This document shows positions 9,501 through 21,550 of a stretch of DNA of 22,432 nucleotides, piece after piece; the first letter of the stretch is position 1, and each line of letters opens with the position of its first letter. Made by a program: the position numbers and the translations under genes. The notes beneath the pieces were generated by a model that searched no databases, was not told where the DNA came from, and saw only the letters and a program-made list of their open reading frames with translations. Origin of the DNA: Pelargonium nanum (lineage: Eukaryota; Streptophyta; Magnoliopsida; Geraniales; Geraniaceae). The stretch spans positions 1 to 22,432 of the forward strand of contig JAYMTF010001582.1 in NCBI GenBank assembly GCA_036897485.1, given 5' to 3'.

Positions 9501-11484
9501 TCAGGCACACTAATCCTGATATTATCAGTCAAGAGTTTGTATAATGATGAAACGTTTCGGCAGAAATAAGTATTAACACTATTGTTGTTTTCAGTCTCAC
9601 TTGTATGCCGTTTTCTCAGTTAGAAACAGTATACCACTTCTGAAAAACTATGGACACTTTTCTAGGAATAGTTGCTATTGCTTTGTCCAAATTATATCCA
9701 TCCCATCTACATAGATCTCGGTAATCTATTCTTGCATGACTAATTCACTCATATATGCATGTAAATTACACACATAACTGCATCTTATCCATTTCAGATT
9801 ATTTTCAGTCATTTGAATTAGAATTCTGTTCGGTGTACTTCTCAAGCCACACAATATTATATTCCTCACTCAATTCCTTCAATTGTTGCTAGCCAAGGCC
9901 TCTAATCATGTGGAACCCACGTCTTGTCAGTGGAGATGTCGGGGTTGGCTTTAACGTTCGGCAATTAAGAAAGTTCTTTTTAAGGTAGTCCTTAAATCTC
10001 ACAGCTGAAATACTATTAAGTTTATTTATTTATTCATTATTCTTGAGTTTGACCTGTTCAAGATCTTGGTACAGTTTAAATGAACTCAGCATAACCTCTT
10101 CCAAGTAACATTTTTATGCTATTTGGATAGCTTACTTAGATCTCTAACTTATTTGGCTGTCACACTGTTTCTTTGCAACCTGGACACAACTGTCTTGGTC
10201 TCATTCTTATTTATGAAGTGCCTTTGATCTTAAACCATGTTTTGTGTGGCCAATTTAATCATATGTGTTTCTCCTACTCTCATCCTTGTTTTGTTTTGTT
10301 GTAATAAGTCTAAACTAAGCTCATTCTTTGACTCATGAAATCCTTGAATCTGAAGTAGCATTAACAATTCCTTTCTATCATACCTTTTAATCTCTATTTC
10401 TTGCATATGTAGTTCAATACTGCAATGATTCTAACTCTTCCTTATATGCACTGTACTGCAGCACTTTCACGACAGTCTACTCGATGAAACCTTTGGCAGC
10501 TGGTGCTGTGTTTAGGTGTTATCCAGGGTAAGGGCCATTTAACCTTTTTCAAATTTGAAATATCTGCTGCATGTACGTACCTGTTGATCTCTGTTCCCAT
10601 GGAGACTCCGGTAGGTTTAAATTAGCTTCAAAATGATTTATCTCTGCTTGTCTCATCCCAGAATAACTCGAGATGGGCCAAACACAAGCTAGACTCTTTC
10701 TGGAAAATTTTACATGCCCCATTAATCAGGAATAAGTGATTTCACTCATTTGCTAGTAGCCTGGTCTGCACCATCCATTTGCAAATAGATTCGTTGTTCT
10801 AGGATATTATATATACACTCACACATAGACGTGCATATATGATTCCAGGCTAAGATCATCTTTAACTCGAATACCCCAAGTCTCAAAATGAGTTGAAGGC
10901 CATGATTGCTGTTTACATGGGCTATGTTGAAATGAAATATCCTCAGGCCAGTCCATCAAAGTTTTCAGCAGGAAATAGAAATGTATATCCTAAAGTAAGC
11001 TCACTTTTCTTATCCTTTGCCAGATTATGGAAAGTGTTCTATGATGACAAGGAAAGGCCAAACAGATATCTGCTAGCAAAAGAACTTATGAGCCGTCCTG
11101 ATGCAGAAGACCTTGAGGTTAGTAGTTGGTGTTGAAAATGTTTACATTGCATCACATGCTATACAAATACGATGACGTATAAGAGTGCAAAGGTTTATAA
11201 CAGTGAGTAGAACCAAAAAGCACAAAAATGATGTGATTTGGTGAACAATCCGTAGTCCAAGTTGTTAGGATGCAAATGCAACTGAATTGTGAAGTTATAA
11301 ATCTTTTATCGAATAGCTGCTAGAAATGTTACATATACGACATGTTAACATGTAAAGTTTGATGTGGGTGCAGATAATATTTGGAACGGTTGAAGAGTCG
11401 GAATCAGATAACGGGCCATCCTTGTTTAGTAAAGCTGCAGGCATCTTCTCTTCAATAAACCGGTTCATGAGAGCCATTTCCTAG
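6573..11484 (+). CDS. LPA3: LOW PSII ACCUMULATION 3-like chloroplast protein (DUF1995), nine exons
   Basis: LPA3 works with LPA2 in the chloroplast to help assemble the CP43 subunit into photosystem II. Exons: 6573-6844, 8079-8166, 8555-8668, 9005-9087, 9348-9462, 9893-9984, 10462-10527, 11024-11117 and 11374-11484. All junctions are GT-AG and in frame, giving 344 residues. ATG 6573 was chosen as the first in-frame ATG. It begins a Ser/Thr/Pro-rich, acid-poor stretch (MASSISIPSCSF...) ending near SLQRRRFSSRSYA, a typical chloroplast transit peptide of about 50-55 residues. A Gln/Glu-rich linker follows, then the DUF1995 domain from about residue 92: LPSDLEGAVQQSG, GGMRAIVELLIPQLQFLDD, KAVYPDAGAAALLKYKWKD, VMVVPDYQMLEYVERI, RPLIMWNPRLVSGDVGVGFN, and TVYSMKPLAAGAVFRCYPGL. 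The C-terminus is SSINRFMRAIS. No membrane span is evident, which fits a stromal or peripheral protein. The domain family is certain; LPA3 rather than another DUF1995 paralogue is a recognition call. Confidence 0.88.
6894..7154. mobile_element. CACTA-type (En/Spm) miniature element in LPA3 intron 1
   Basis: The element proper is 6897-7151 (255 bp). It starts CACTGCACAAAAATT, ends in the complement of CACTACAAAAAAAG, and is flanked on both sides by TAG, the three-base target duplication expected of CACTA transposons. The imperfect inversion extends about 35 bases inward, through CTGTGACCGAAAT on the left and CTGTGACGGAAAT on the right. TTTCCGTCACA occurs at 7053-7063 and again at 7119-7129, and GAGTTGTCAC is repeated near 7012-7030, like the subterminal transposase-binding repeats of the family. 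It has no coding capacity and would need a transposase from an autonomous relative. Confidence 0.85.
7155..8078 (+). other. Remainder of LPA3 intron 1
   Basis: About 0.9 kb of AT-rich intron between the CACTA element and the second exon of LPA3. I see no open frame of interest, RNA gene or clear repeat in it. The other LPA3 introns (256-496 bp) also hold nothing recognisable. Confidence 0.5.
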
Positions 11485-12803
11485 TGGTATTGTGTTTCTA
11501 ACAATTTAGAGTCCAATCAAAGTGATCAACATGATATTAATGTTGTAACCTTAAGCTTTGTTGCTTGGTATCTCTGAATATTCTATGGTATGCATATACA
11601 ACATGATTGTCAACTACATATCTCATTGATTATTTGCATTGCATTCATAAACCAAACTGAGTGGTCTCAAGCAAGATGTTGCATTTGGTTATTGTCTACT
11701 ACATACTTCCTTTAAAATAAATACTCGGTAGAGCAAGTGGCTGATTTCACATGGTCTCTTTAGGTCTCTGGTTCAAGTCTCGGTGTTTGTACCTGATTGA
11801 AACAAATAAATAAATACATACTTGCTTTGAATTCCTCTATAGTAGAATGATTGAAAGATGAATACGCCATCCTTTGATGAAAGAACGGTTGGTCAATCAC
11901 TTTCAATATCTCTCCAATCTCTTTGGTCCCACTTAACTCGTGTTTGAGATGTTCCAAGTGACAAGATTTAGAGGTATTAATCCATTCAAATGTACATGTT
12001 CTCAAGATTAATAGTTTCTCATGAGTTGATTTAGTCAATTAGGTGCATCAATTTGAATATTATACAAAATTTACTTTATAAAATGACGTCTTTACACTGC
12101 AATTTCATGGAGTGTGGTAGTATTATTATTATATATATCGAGTAATAATTCTCTTAAAATTAATTTAAATTAAAATAATTGATATTTAGTTCACCATTTT
12201 GGCACATGATCTTTTGCCTAATATTCAAACATGGGCATGAACTTTCAATTTTAAATGATTTGATCTACTTTTTTTAACATTGCTGTAGCTAATTGTGTTT
12301 TTGCATGAACTTGCTGTAGGAGGGTTTTTCTATGGACATGTCATGAAACAAGATTAGCGGTCCAGATTCAATTTATTTAAAACATACAAATAAATGCACT
12401 AAAAAACTACAGGAAAAAACTATATCAATAATATATATTTTTAATTAAGTTAATAAGATAATCTTTGGGTTGAACTCTTTGATGGCATGATGTTCCCATA
12501 GGCATCCATAGAAATTAAAAGCTTCACATATGCAATACAATAACTGATGACACTGTTGACTGTTTCTGTCACTTTATTTTATATATTAAGAAAAACTTTC
12601 AGCAAATATAAGTTCCAATAGGAGCAAAAAGATACAGCATGAGCCTAAAGATATATTGAGTTCCTTACACTTGTTGAATGGCAACTAAAATGTAAAATTG
12701 TGTAACTGACTAAATGCTCAATTTAGAATGGACAGTTCCTCTAAACCAAAACCACAGACAACATACAAGTAAATATGCTCAGGTTGCTTTTGATAAGATA
12801 TGC
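11485..12803. other. LPA3/EBM convergent intergenic region
   Basis: This 1.3-kb region holds the 3' UTRs of the two convergent genes. A SINE lies at 11700-11831. The rest is AT-rich, with a short ATT/AT run at about 12119-12140. The minus-strand open frame near 11760-12038 overlaps the SINE and shows no protein family. No additional gene is supported. Confidence 0.55.
11700..11831 (+). mobile_element. Short tRNA-derived SINE with target-site duplication, downstream of LPA3
   Basis: The flanks TACATACTTCCTTTAAA (11700-11716) and TACATACTTGCTTTGAA (11815-11831) are an imperfect 17-base direct repeat, as left by LINE-mediated insertion. Between them is an A-box-like TAGAGCAAGTGG near 11729-11740, a B box GGTTCAAGTCT near 11770-11780, and a tail built of AAAT units. 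The body is about 98 bp, short for a SINE, so it may be truncated or a minimal family. Confidence 0.7.
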
Positions 12804-15800
12804 TCAGGTTACTGAATGAACTGTGTGTGCAACATGATAATTCCAGCCATTAAGTGTAACTCGTGGACTGATACCTGGAGGGACCTCAAAGGTTATGTTG
12901 ATAGGCATGGTCTCACCTGGTACTAATGAGAAATAGTTGTCTGAATAATGAACTGGAAGAATTCTTGTGTCCTCTCCTTCCTTGTGCTCTGTTTTTGAGG
13001 CGTGGACTGAGAAATGAAGGAAGAAAGCGACTCCTACATCACTTCCATTAACTTGTGACACCCTCAAACCATCACTTTCCCCTGTAAACCGTCTGTATAT
13101 CCTCTGAAATATCCCGCTTTTATCTTTCTCCTCAGTCCACTTCTGAACTGCCTCCACTGAGGCCGTGTCAAAATCACCTTCATCGCGTATGTGGTTTGTG
13201 AAATTATTCATGTAGGTTAAACTTCTAGAATCTGGCTTCTTTGATGTGTTGTGCACACGCATCTCAATTTCATAGGTGGAGCCTCTGATAAAAGCTTTGG
13301 ATGTTATTTTAAGGGGTACTTTCTTCTTTCTGTATGGCTCTAGAAGCTTGTAATCTCCGCCAGACACATGCAACCAATAAAAGTTCCTGGATAAAATGCC
13401 GTAATCTGACATCTTATAGAGTTTGAGAAGAAGAAAATAGACTGGCTTTGGGTTTTTTGACTTGGGATACTTCATCTCAACAATGGGTACTGTTTTTTTG
13501 GGAGGCACAGAGAGATTTTCAGAAACTTTATAATATGGACATTGCCCTTCCAGGTCCCACACTGAGACTTCTATGGCCACGCCAGATAATTCCTCTGATG
13601 TAGTATTAACCACCTGAATTTTAAATAATGAAAATTGTTAACTCTACGCAAAACCTTAATCTATCTCCAAATGTGATAGTATGACTTCCAAAGAAAAGTG
13701 AGTAAATATGCACTCTTCTGAAAACGAAGAAATTCGATAATATAAGCATATTATTATGACACACATAAGCAAGCATCTTTGCAGTATCTTCAGACTTTCA
13801 ATTTTTTAATCTCAGCAACTGCATTATCTACTGAAATTAAAGCTGACCATGATACCTAATCACAGTTCTTTGGCTTGATATGTTGGTTATGACGATAATC
13901 GAAAAAAGTAGTAACAATCGATACTGCACAAGGATAGCTTACCTCTATAAAATATGTAGCCATATTCAGCTGCACATGGATTGGCTCCGCAGCAGAGCGA
14001 CAGCCATAAAAACCTGCAGTTTGGTCATGGAGATGATCATAAAACTGCCCTCTAAGACCTGTCCAAGGATTCTGAGTTTTCCAAATCAAGACACCAGTGT
14101 ATTTGCTCCACATGCGAGAAGTCCAGCCTTCCAATAGGGCTCTATACTGAATGTAGTTAGCAAGCTGAGCCTGAGAGAACAATGTAAAACTAGTGAGTAC
14201 AATAACAGATGTGCATGGGTACTTATATGTAGGGGTAAATTATGGTTTACCTTTAAACAAAAATCGTCAAGATCTGATGGAGTCCCATAGAGTGTAATCT
14301 GATCGTGCACCAAGCCTGGCTTTGAATAGGGAATGTATTTATGGTATTCCCATATGGGGTTTGGAACTTCTTCAATGTAACCATCAGAAACCTTCTTAAA
14401 CAATGGAATCGTCCATCCTTCTGGGGGCATTGTTGCTCTGATGGTAGCTGCAACAGGCATGCCTACAGAGCCAACTTCAGGATTGAACCCATACTTGTAA
14501 AAATCATCCTTGAAGAAGTTTTCGGGATTTTGGATTTCATACGGGCCATCAGTGAAGTCACCCTTCCCGTCTGCAAAGCCATCCCACATGGAACCTTGGA
14601 TGTAAATTCGTGTGCCATCAAGATATTGACTCGGATCTTTCAACCCTGGGGACAAACCATCCACAGACTTGACACTGAAGTTCTCAAAATGAGGATGAAG
14701 TATCAAGTCACTTTTTAAAGCTGTATTGATATCATCTGGTGGAACTTGTTCATTCCCACCCACCCAAAGTGCGAGACTAGGATGATTTCTGAGAAGTTTG
14801 ACAGTGTCTCTTGCACATAACAAGAAAAGCTTATGATCCAAGGGTCCATCAGGGTTTGACACTGGGACTCCTCGTCCATCAACATCTCCCGTAATCCAAA
14901 ACTCTTGCCACACCTACGAAAAGAAAATCTGGCAAATGAATGCAAGCTCTACCAGACTAATATAAGCCCTGTTGACTTGTAATAAGATTAAGCTATCCAA
15001 TATAGCATATTCAAATCCTAAAGTAGGATGCGTAAAAGTTCTATTCTGGCTTATATGCAACAATCACGCACAGGACTTGAAAATCTTTGACGATTTGTCC
15101 TGTTTGGCTACATAATACAAAAGAAAAATCTACCAAAATGGTCCCCAAACTATTAAGGATATAGACCAAATTAGTACATGAACTACTAATAATCGACCAA
15201 GATGGTCCCTAACATAATCTTTATTAGTTAGACCTTTAGCTGTGCTAACTTGGTTTAAAAAAATAAATAAATAATTGGCAGTCATTGCTGATGTGGCAGC
15301 CATCTGTGTGGAAAAGGTCATGTGCATAGCACGTGACTGCCACCTCAGCATCACGATTGCCCTTTAATTAAAATGATGTCGTATTGTAAGGTAATAATGT
15401 GGTAATAATGTTAGAAGTATACATTCTTTACATCACTAATGAAATAAATTAGTTTTATGACAGAACAAACAACCATACCACTTTTCATTCAATCTTTACC
15501 TAACCTGACCCCTACCCCATCCCATGAAAACGCCAACTGAAGGCTTGGAAGTCCCAAGCCAAGAGATTGAAAGAGCATAATCTTACCAGTATCCCATAGA
15601 TATCACAGTAATGATAAAAGTCTGGCCTCTCGGCCAATCCACCACCCCAGCAGCGGATCATGTTAAAGTTCATATCTGCATGAAACTTGATATCTGTTTT
15701 GTAGCGTTTTCTGGAAAGTCGAAGTAATCCATCCGTCAGTATCCAATTACCACCACGGATAAAAATAGGCTGTCCATTTACCTTGAACAATCTGCAGGAT

Positions 15801-18800
15801 AAAAATGCCTAAGTTACATATCATACTAACTGAATCTCAGGGTAGTTTGTTTTCATTGATAAACTCGAATATAAACTATACCTTCCACCAGTGGCACTAT
15901 CTATATGGCTCTCAATTTTGCGAAATCCAAATAAATTACTCCACGAATCAGACTCACCGTATCCCTTTACACCAACAGTAATAACAACCTTGTACAGAGA
16001 TTGCTTTCCCATGCCATTTGGCCACCATAAATTTGGCTTGTAAAAAAATAGCTGTCAAGCAAACATTTAACACTTCAAACATGAAAATTGTGCACCAAGG
16101 TTTTATATTGATGCAATAGCAAGGTTTAAAATCACAGGATGCTGCAAACCTTGGGTGAAGAGTACAGAAATCACATATTCTAATTGCAATATAAAGGCTG
16201 GTGATATCTCCACATTGGGCTCAAGACAGAAATCAAACATGCTTCAAAACTAAACTACTTTACGCTTTTATTTCTTGTGGTTTACATATTGTCTTTATCA
16301 TTCACAAATACATAAGAACATTTCAACCATAAATTGACAATATTTATTTTTAGCATATATATTTTTAATGTGGTTTGTACTTGTATTTGATCTTTTTTTT
16401 TTTTTTTGAGAAAAAATAATCTAAACACTGAATGAACTTAATGGCTGAACAAGATCCAATAATATAAGAACAAATTCCTCCATCAAGACAAATGACCAGC
16501 GCCCACTCGGTCAAGTTCCAAATAAACCTTGATTAGGATAAATCATGTTTTATTATCTGTGAGCTATACACAAGAAATCCTTCAATGCTAACTGAATAAT
16601 ATTATTCAAAAAGAAAAAAAAAATATTTTAATAGATAACAACGAAAAAAAAAAGTTTACTTCGAACAATATTGGGAGAGGAAGGGTAAGGGAAAGGGGGA
16701 GAGCTAGTGAGCTACCCCCTATCATTTAGCTCGGCCTGTTGGGGCTTCATTTCAGACAGAAAAAAAAACTTGAATGTTTTAGATGCTTATCGGATAGCAG
16801 AAAAAATTATAGTTATTATCAGCTATGCTCAACATAAATATATCTTATCACTGACCTCAGGAAATGTATATTGTATATTTGCTCCGGGGGGAATTGACAC
16901 ATTTTGAGTCTGAAGATTCTCTACTAAACAAAAATTTCCTTCAAGTTCCGTTGTCACTTGGACATTCAAAGAACACTCGGCAACCCAAGCACTTTTGTTT
17001 TCCAACTCAGTTGTCACATGTAAGTATACCCTCTTGTAGTGGTCATAAAATGATGAAACCAAGTGGGGATCAATTATTTTCACTGGCTGCACAAAATGGC
17101 ATCATATCAATAATAATGAAGCTAGTTAAAAGTTATCATAAAGTAATTCCTTTAGAAACAGGAGGATCATTAGAGATCACAATCTTAGATTTATATAAAA
17201 GGAAAGGCAGCCCATTATTTTGCTATTCAATGGAACTACATGAATAAATGATGAATTTTCAGAAGAAAAAAAGAAGTTTATATCATATGACTGAAAGAAA
17301 AGTTTATATCAGATAGCTTGTATCTCAAAGTGATGATAAGTAGCCTGGTAGTGCAATAGTGTATACTGCAGAACCCTAAGGTCAGAAACAAAATACTTCA
17401 AAATTAAGAGAAATTGACAGAAACTTTAGCACGAGTCCAAACAGATGAATGAGACATGGTAAGAAAGATGTAGTGCCTTTGATTGTGTAGGTTGCCCAAC
17501 TAAATTGAATCTTCAAATGCCACATGCATAGATAAAAATTAAAAGAAGAAGAAAGCAGTCATACAGAAAAAGTCATGAGATTTTGCATACAACTCACCCC
17601 AGTCACAGAAATTGATACCTCATCCCATATACCAGTGTTCCTATCCCTGGAATAATTGAAAATCTAAGTACATTAAAATCAAGATAATTAAGTAATCAAT
17701 CTACAATCATATTTTTTGCAGTTAGCGCAGTAAGTAATAAACAATGTCATAAAAGTAATTGATAGCAAACTCATATCTAAACGTAAGGAACCAGAATGAA
17801 CTCGGAGAGGCAAGAATGATTATATTTCTTATCACATAGGAATCTCCTCAAGTCACATCAGAGGTTGTTTAACCACCAACCTTTTGTGCAGAGAAACGTT
17901 GTTCTGATGAGATTTCCATGAAAAAAGATAATATATTTTTAGTTGATTAGGTGCGTATTTCAATTCACTCTCTGAAACCTGAACTTGAACCTAATGAAGA
18001 AGATTATAGCAATCATCCCTCCTGTGCATCCACCAGATACATGCCTTTGGCAAGTCTATTGTTCCATTTTTCTAGTCCAGCCTGACTTAGCATAATATTC
18101 AATTTACTGTACAACTAAGCATAATTGCTTAACTCCTTGATATTCTTCCAACTTGGGAACGCTTCCTTCATGCCTTGGAAGTATTATTACCTAAAATCAT
18201 TACAGTGCTGCCTAAAAGAAATTTACAGGACACATGTTTGCAATTATTACTCTTCCTTTCAGAAGCTATTAGCTAAAACCCACATCTGTAATCTAAGCAG
18301 TAAAAAAGAAAGAAATAGTCATCACCTTATAGGACAAATCCAATCCCAACCCTCAACATATTGTGCAGCAACATCTTTTCCAATCTAAAATGAGTACAAA
18401 ATGATGTTAGGGTTCTTTCCATGAACAAATGATCATTTGTATTCTTAAAAGCACTGTATCAATTGTTTGGCATTTGAATATCTCACTATTCAAGCCATTA
18501 CTGTAGTAATAAGCAGAGGGGGAAATAAAACTGATTAACGGGTCTAGGTAATCAGATATGCACCTCATGATCACCACCTTGTCCCCCCTCAGGCGGAATT
18601 GTCCCAGGATGATCAGGTGGATGAACAAGAACAGCTAGCAGGTTTTCGCCATCATGATTCAAAATATCAGTGACATCAAGAGAATGTCTCTGGAACATCC
18701 CCTTAGGCAGTACCTTTTTGTGACCATTTAAATATACTTCTGCCGAGTAATTAATTGCACGAAAATTCAGATCCAAGTGCTGAGTTCCTGACTGTAAGAA

Positions 18801-21550
18801 TTCAAGTACTTAAGAGAAGCAGTATCACTAGGAAGAAAAAACACACAAAAGAAATAAATTGTAAATACAGATATGTTAAAAATCTACGGAGATGGTTTAG
18901 GCCAGGTATAGTTCTCAACAAAATGGTTGGTTTTTAGTTTTGGACACTAGGAACCAACCTATCAGCAGATACCTTCTTTTTTTCCCTACTAGAGGCAGCA
19001 GAAAGAGGATTTAGAAAAATGATTTTGTGATGTAATAGTATTTAACAAGGTAGGATGGTGCCAAGCTTTCCAAATTCAACTTTTGATTCCAAGGCTACCC
19101 ACAACCAAATAAGCAAAGGTTAGAATGTATAATACTACCTCCGTCCCAATATGAGTGTCCTTATTTCTATTTTGAGAAAAATCAAGATGAAGTTAGTGTG
19201 ATATATTTAATCTTGTATCCTCATGTTATGTGTTAAGGGATACTAACTAACTTATTATAAGGGTACTTGTGGCAATTCATGCATAACCAACTTTCTCAAA
19301 AAGAAAAGAGCACACTCATTTTGGACAAAAATTCAAGTGAAATAGGACACTCATTTTGGGACGGAGTACTTTCTAATTTCCTTTCACTCTGGTATAGTAT
19401 TGAAAGCTTATCATGGTAATATGTTTTGTGTGTCAAAATGGAATCCTGATAGTTTTATGTAGCACCAAAACCATATGTTAGGGTAAGTTATGGAAGTTTG
19501 TTGCTAGTACATTATATTTTAGACTGTCTAGAGCAATATCTAGTCTATCATCCTCCAACTGTGTGTCTGTGTCATACCATCCATCTCAAGTATGTAAGCA
19601 CATAAATATACATATACCTTAACTTCACTTACCAAATATCAGTGCACATTCAAACAAGCAATTTATATCAAATTTTAACAGTACCAATAATTATCAAGGA
19701 TAACCATATAACATAAAAACCTCAATGTTTGACTTAAAAAGTACATAAAGCGATTGCAATTCAAGTTACACCTCAAAGAGCAAACTTCAGTAGATGTATT
19801 GCATACCAGCTTACACTGAAAAGTTGTGAAAAACCAGAATGTGTAGTACTCCCTTCCAGAATCAGCAATGTCTATAATTGCCTCATTTCCCAACCCGTAG
19901 AAGGGATCAGGAACAACTTTATTCTTTACCAGCGTTGCCAAAACACTGTCAATTAAATCACAATTAGACCTCAATGGGTAAAAGCATTTGACATCAATAA
20001 TCTAGCAGACTAACATGACTATGAATTACAACAAAGATGTATCGTTAGCATTTGCATGAAAACACAAGTTTTTTTCTTTTCAACTTTGCTTTCTTTTTTT
20101 ATAATACCTGAAGTTTTTCAAAAGCCATGGTACCAATCACAGATTAAGTGATACAATAGTATTATGATAAAACTCTGATGATAAGTAACAATGTATCACA
20201 ACTTTCAAACATTTCACCAAATAAATGACTTATGGCAATTTATAATATTAGTTGAACTGAGGATCAATATAAACAGAAGTAAGATCGATTTCATTTTAAG
20301 TGACACATATAACCCAAAGCTCCAAAATACCCTTCACACCATTAAACAACACTTGCATTTGAGTTTTAATGATGGTAAGGTACCATCAAACAGGGAATAA
20401 TCAAACTCCACTAGCTAAATTAATTAGGCATCCTATCAACCAATTTATATGCTCTGCTTCTGTTCTGTCACAGATTTGCAGTAAAAACAGCCAATGTATT
20501 ATTCAAAGCACTAAAGATAACTTTAAACTGAAAGCCACAAAAACAAAACCTGAAACTAAGCCTCTAAATCTTATGTACTACTAAGACATAGGAACCTATT
20601 TAATTTCAAAACCTTCTCCATATAAATTAATTCCACATTTCCAAATTTGACATCCATCTCCATTTCAAAGCTTCTTCCAGCACCTGATCTCACTCCTTTC
20701 TTCCAGATTAGCTCAATTTCACATTACAGATTGCACAGTAAACTCGAATCGAACACCAAAATAGTCACAGTAGTGAGATATGGATCTTTAATGAAAGGAC
20801 TGGACCTCTAAATGAGTTTCGTGACCATTTTCATTTCCATCAAACATGAAATACAAAAATAAAACTCCACTAGCAAATAAACAAATATGGCAAGCTACAA
20901 AGTTTTACCGCTTAAAATGAAGAAAGCATCATATTTTACATGCTCTGCTTCCACTCTGTCACAGATTCACAGTAAACACTGCCACTGAACGAGAATCCAT
21001 AAAATAAAACCTGAAACGATGCCTCTAAATTCTCGATTAATTTTCCATGTATAAAATTAAGAACATACTGGCATTTGGTTCCTTCCATACAGCTAGGAAC
21101 CTCTATGTTTCAAATTCAAATTCTTATCCATACAAATCAAATCCACATTACGTATTTGACATCCATCTCCAATTTAAAGCTCTTCCACCACACAATCCTA
21201 CTCATTTCTTCCAAATTATCTCTATTTCACATCAGCGATCACGCAGCAAACTCGAACAGAACACCAAAACACTCAAACAAAGCAGCAATGGACACCGAAT
21301 TTGAACTCAGAGGACTATAATCAGAAGTTCAGAACCACTCTGAACTATGAAAACAAATTAAACAAAAACAAAAACGAGTAGCTAGAAGAAGTGCAAATTA
21401 CGTTCCGGGGACGACGGCCTCCATCCAAGGTCCTTGCGGTCCGGCCGGCGGGCGAGTGGTGGTGAGTTGAGTCCCAGTCAACTCCACCTCCGTGGATCTC
21501 GCCGCCAACCACCCCGAGTCAAGAATCGTCTTCCCTATCTCCTCCCCCAT
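12804..21550 (-). CDS. EBM: Mannosylglycoprotein endo-beta-mannosidase (GH2), eleven exons
   Basis: The enzyme cuts the Man-beta-1,4-GlcNAc bond in the core of plant N-glycans during glycoprotein turnover. Exons in transcript order: 21402-21550, 19807-19945, 18564-18791, 18326-18384, 17598-17646, 16856-17086, 15882-16051, 15587-15791, 14251-14913, 13943-14170 and 12804-13613. All keep frame and encode 976 residues, near the usual 940-955. The order is GH2 sugar-binding domain ([37 protein letters not shown]), immunoglobulin-like domain, TIM barrel ([48 protein letters not shown]) and C-terminal beta domains. In WVGGNEQ, Glu465 is the likely acid/base; in [11 protein letters not shown], Glu556 is the likely nucleophile, by analogy with the lily enzyme. 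No signal peptide is seen: the start is [20 protein letters not shown]. The lily protein is processed into three chains; whether this one is cannot be seen. The donor after exon 3 is GTGCAT, weaker than the rest. Confidence 0.95.
15125..15410. repeat. Insertion-like repeat in EBM intron 8, with internal hairpin
   Basis: Intron 8 (14914-15586) is enlarged by sequence that looks like a widespread plant repeat. ACCAAAATGGTCCCC at about 15133 recurs as ACCAAGATGGTCCC at about 15198. A hairpin follows: GCTGATGTGGCAG at 15287-15299 pairs with CTGCCACCTCAGC at 15337-15349, and GTCATGTGC at 15317-15325 pairs with GCACGTGAC at 15329-15337. No coding domain is present. Ends and target duplication could not be fixed, so the superfamily is left open. 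Confidence 0.45.
16052..16855. other. EBM intron 6
   Basis: An 804-bp intron of EBM. It contains a run of 15 T residues at 16393-16407, which could be the A-tail of a retroposed element on the minus strand, but I found no polymerase III boxes or target duplication beside it. A purine-rich block at 16671-16705 (GGAAGGGTAAGGG and similar) is the only other compositional feature. Confidence 0.35.
17647..18325. other. EBM intron 4
   Basis: A 679-bp AT-rich intron. A plus-strand open frame near 18125-18388 crosses into the antisense of exon 4 and is not coding. Nothing else stands out here or in intron 5 (17087-17597). Confidence 0.45.
19133..19368. mobile_element. Stowaway MITE in EBM intron 2
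   Basis: The element is 19135-19366, flanked by TA at 19133-19134 and 19367-19368. Its left end is CTACCTCCGTCCCAATATGA and its right end GACACTCATTTTGGGACGGAG. The two are imperfect inverted copies that share the Stowaway core CCTCCGTCCCA and continue inward through GAGTGTCCT. At about 232 bp it is a normal-sized Stowaway with no coding sequence. The good match of the ends suggests a fairly recent insertion. Confidence 0.88.
20403..21271. repeat. Direct duplication of about 0.36-0.41 kb in EBM intron 1
   Basis: Copy A (20403-20763) and copy B (20862-21271) share an ordered series of matching blocks: AACTCCACTAGC; ATGCTCTGCTTC and CTGTCACAGATT; AAACCTGAAAC followed by GCCTCTAAAT; AGGAACCT; TTTGACATCCATCTCCA; and CAGTAAACTCGAA/CAGCAAACTCGAA followed by AGAACACCAAAA or CGAACACCAAAA. 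They are separated by small insertions and deletions, chiefly one of about 35 bases near the start of copy B. Order and orientation are the same, so this is a diverged tandem duplication, with copies about 460-500 bp apart. It fills most of the 1456-bp intron directly after the first coding exon. Confidence 0.75.

Noticed and set aside
11760-12038. 92-residue minus-strand open frame between LPA3 and EBM
   Set aside because: Overlaps the SINE and its flank, with no family resemblance and no upstream or downstream exon partner.
14341-14718. 125-residue plus-strand open frame
   Set aside because: Antisense to the largest EBM exon, whose minus-strand reading is a clear GH2 catalytic domain.
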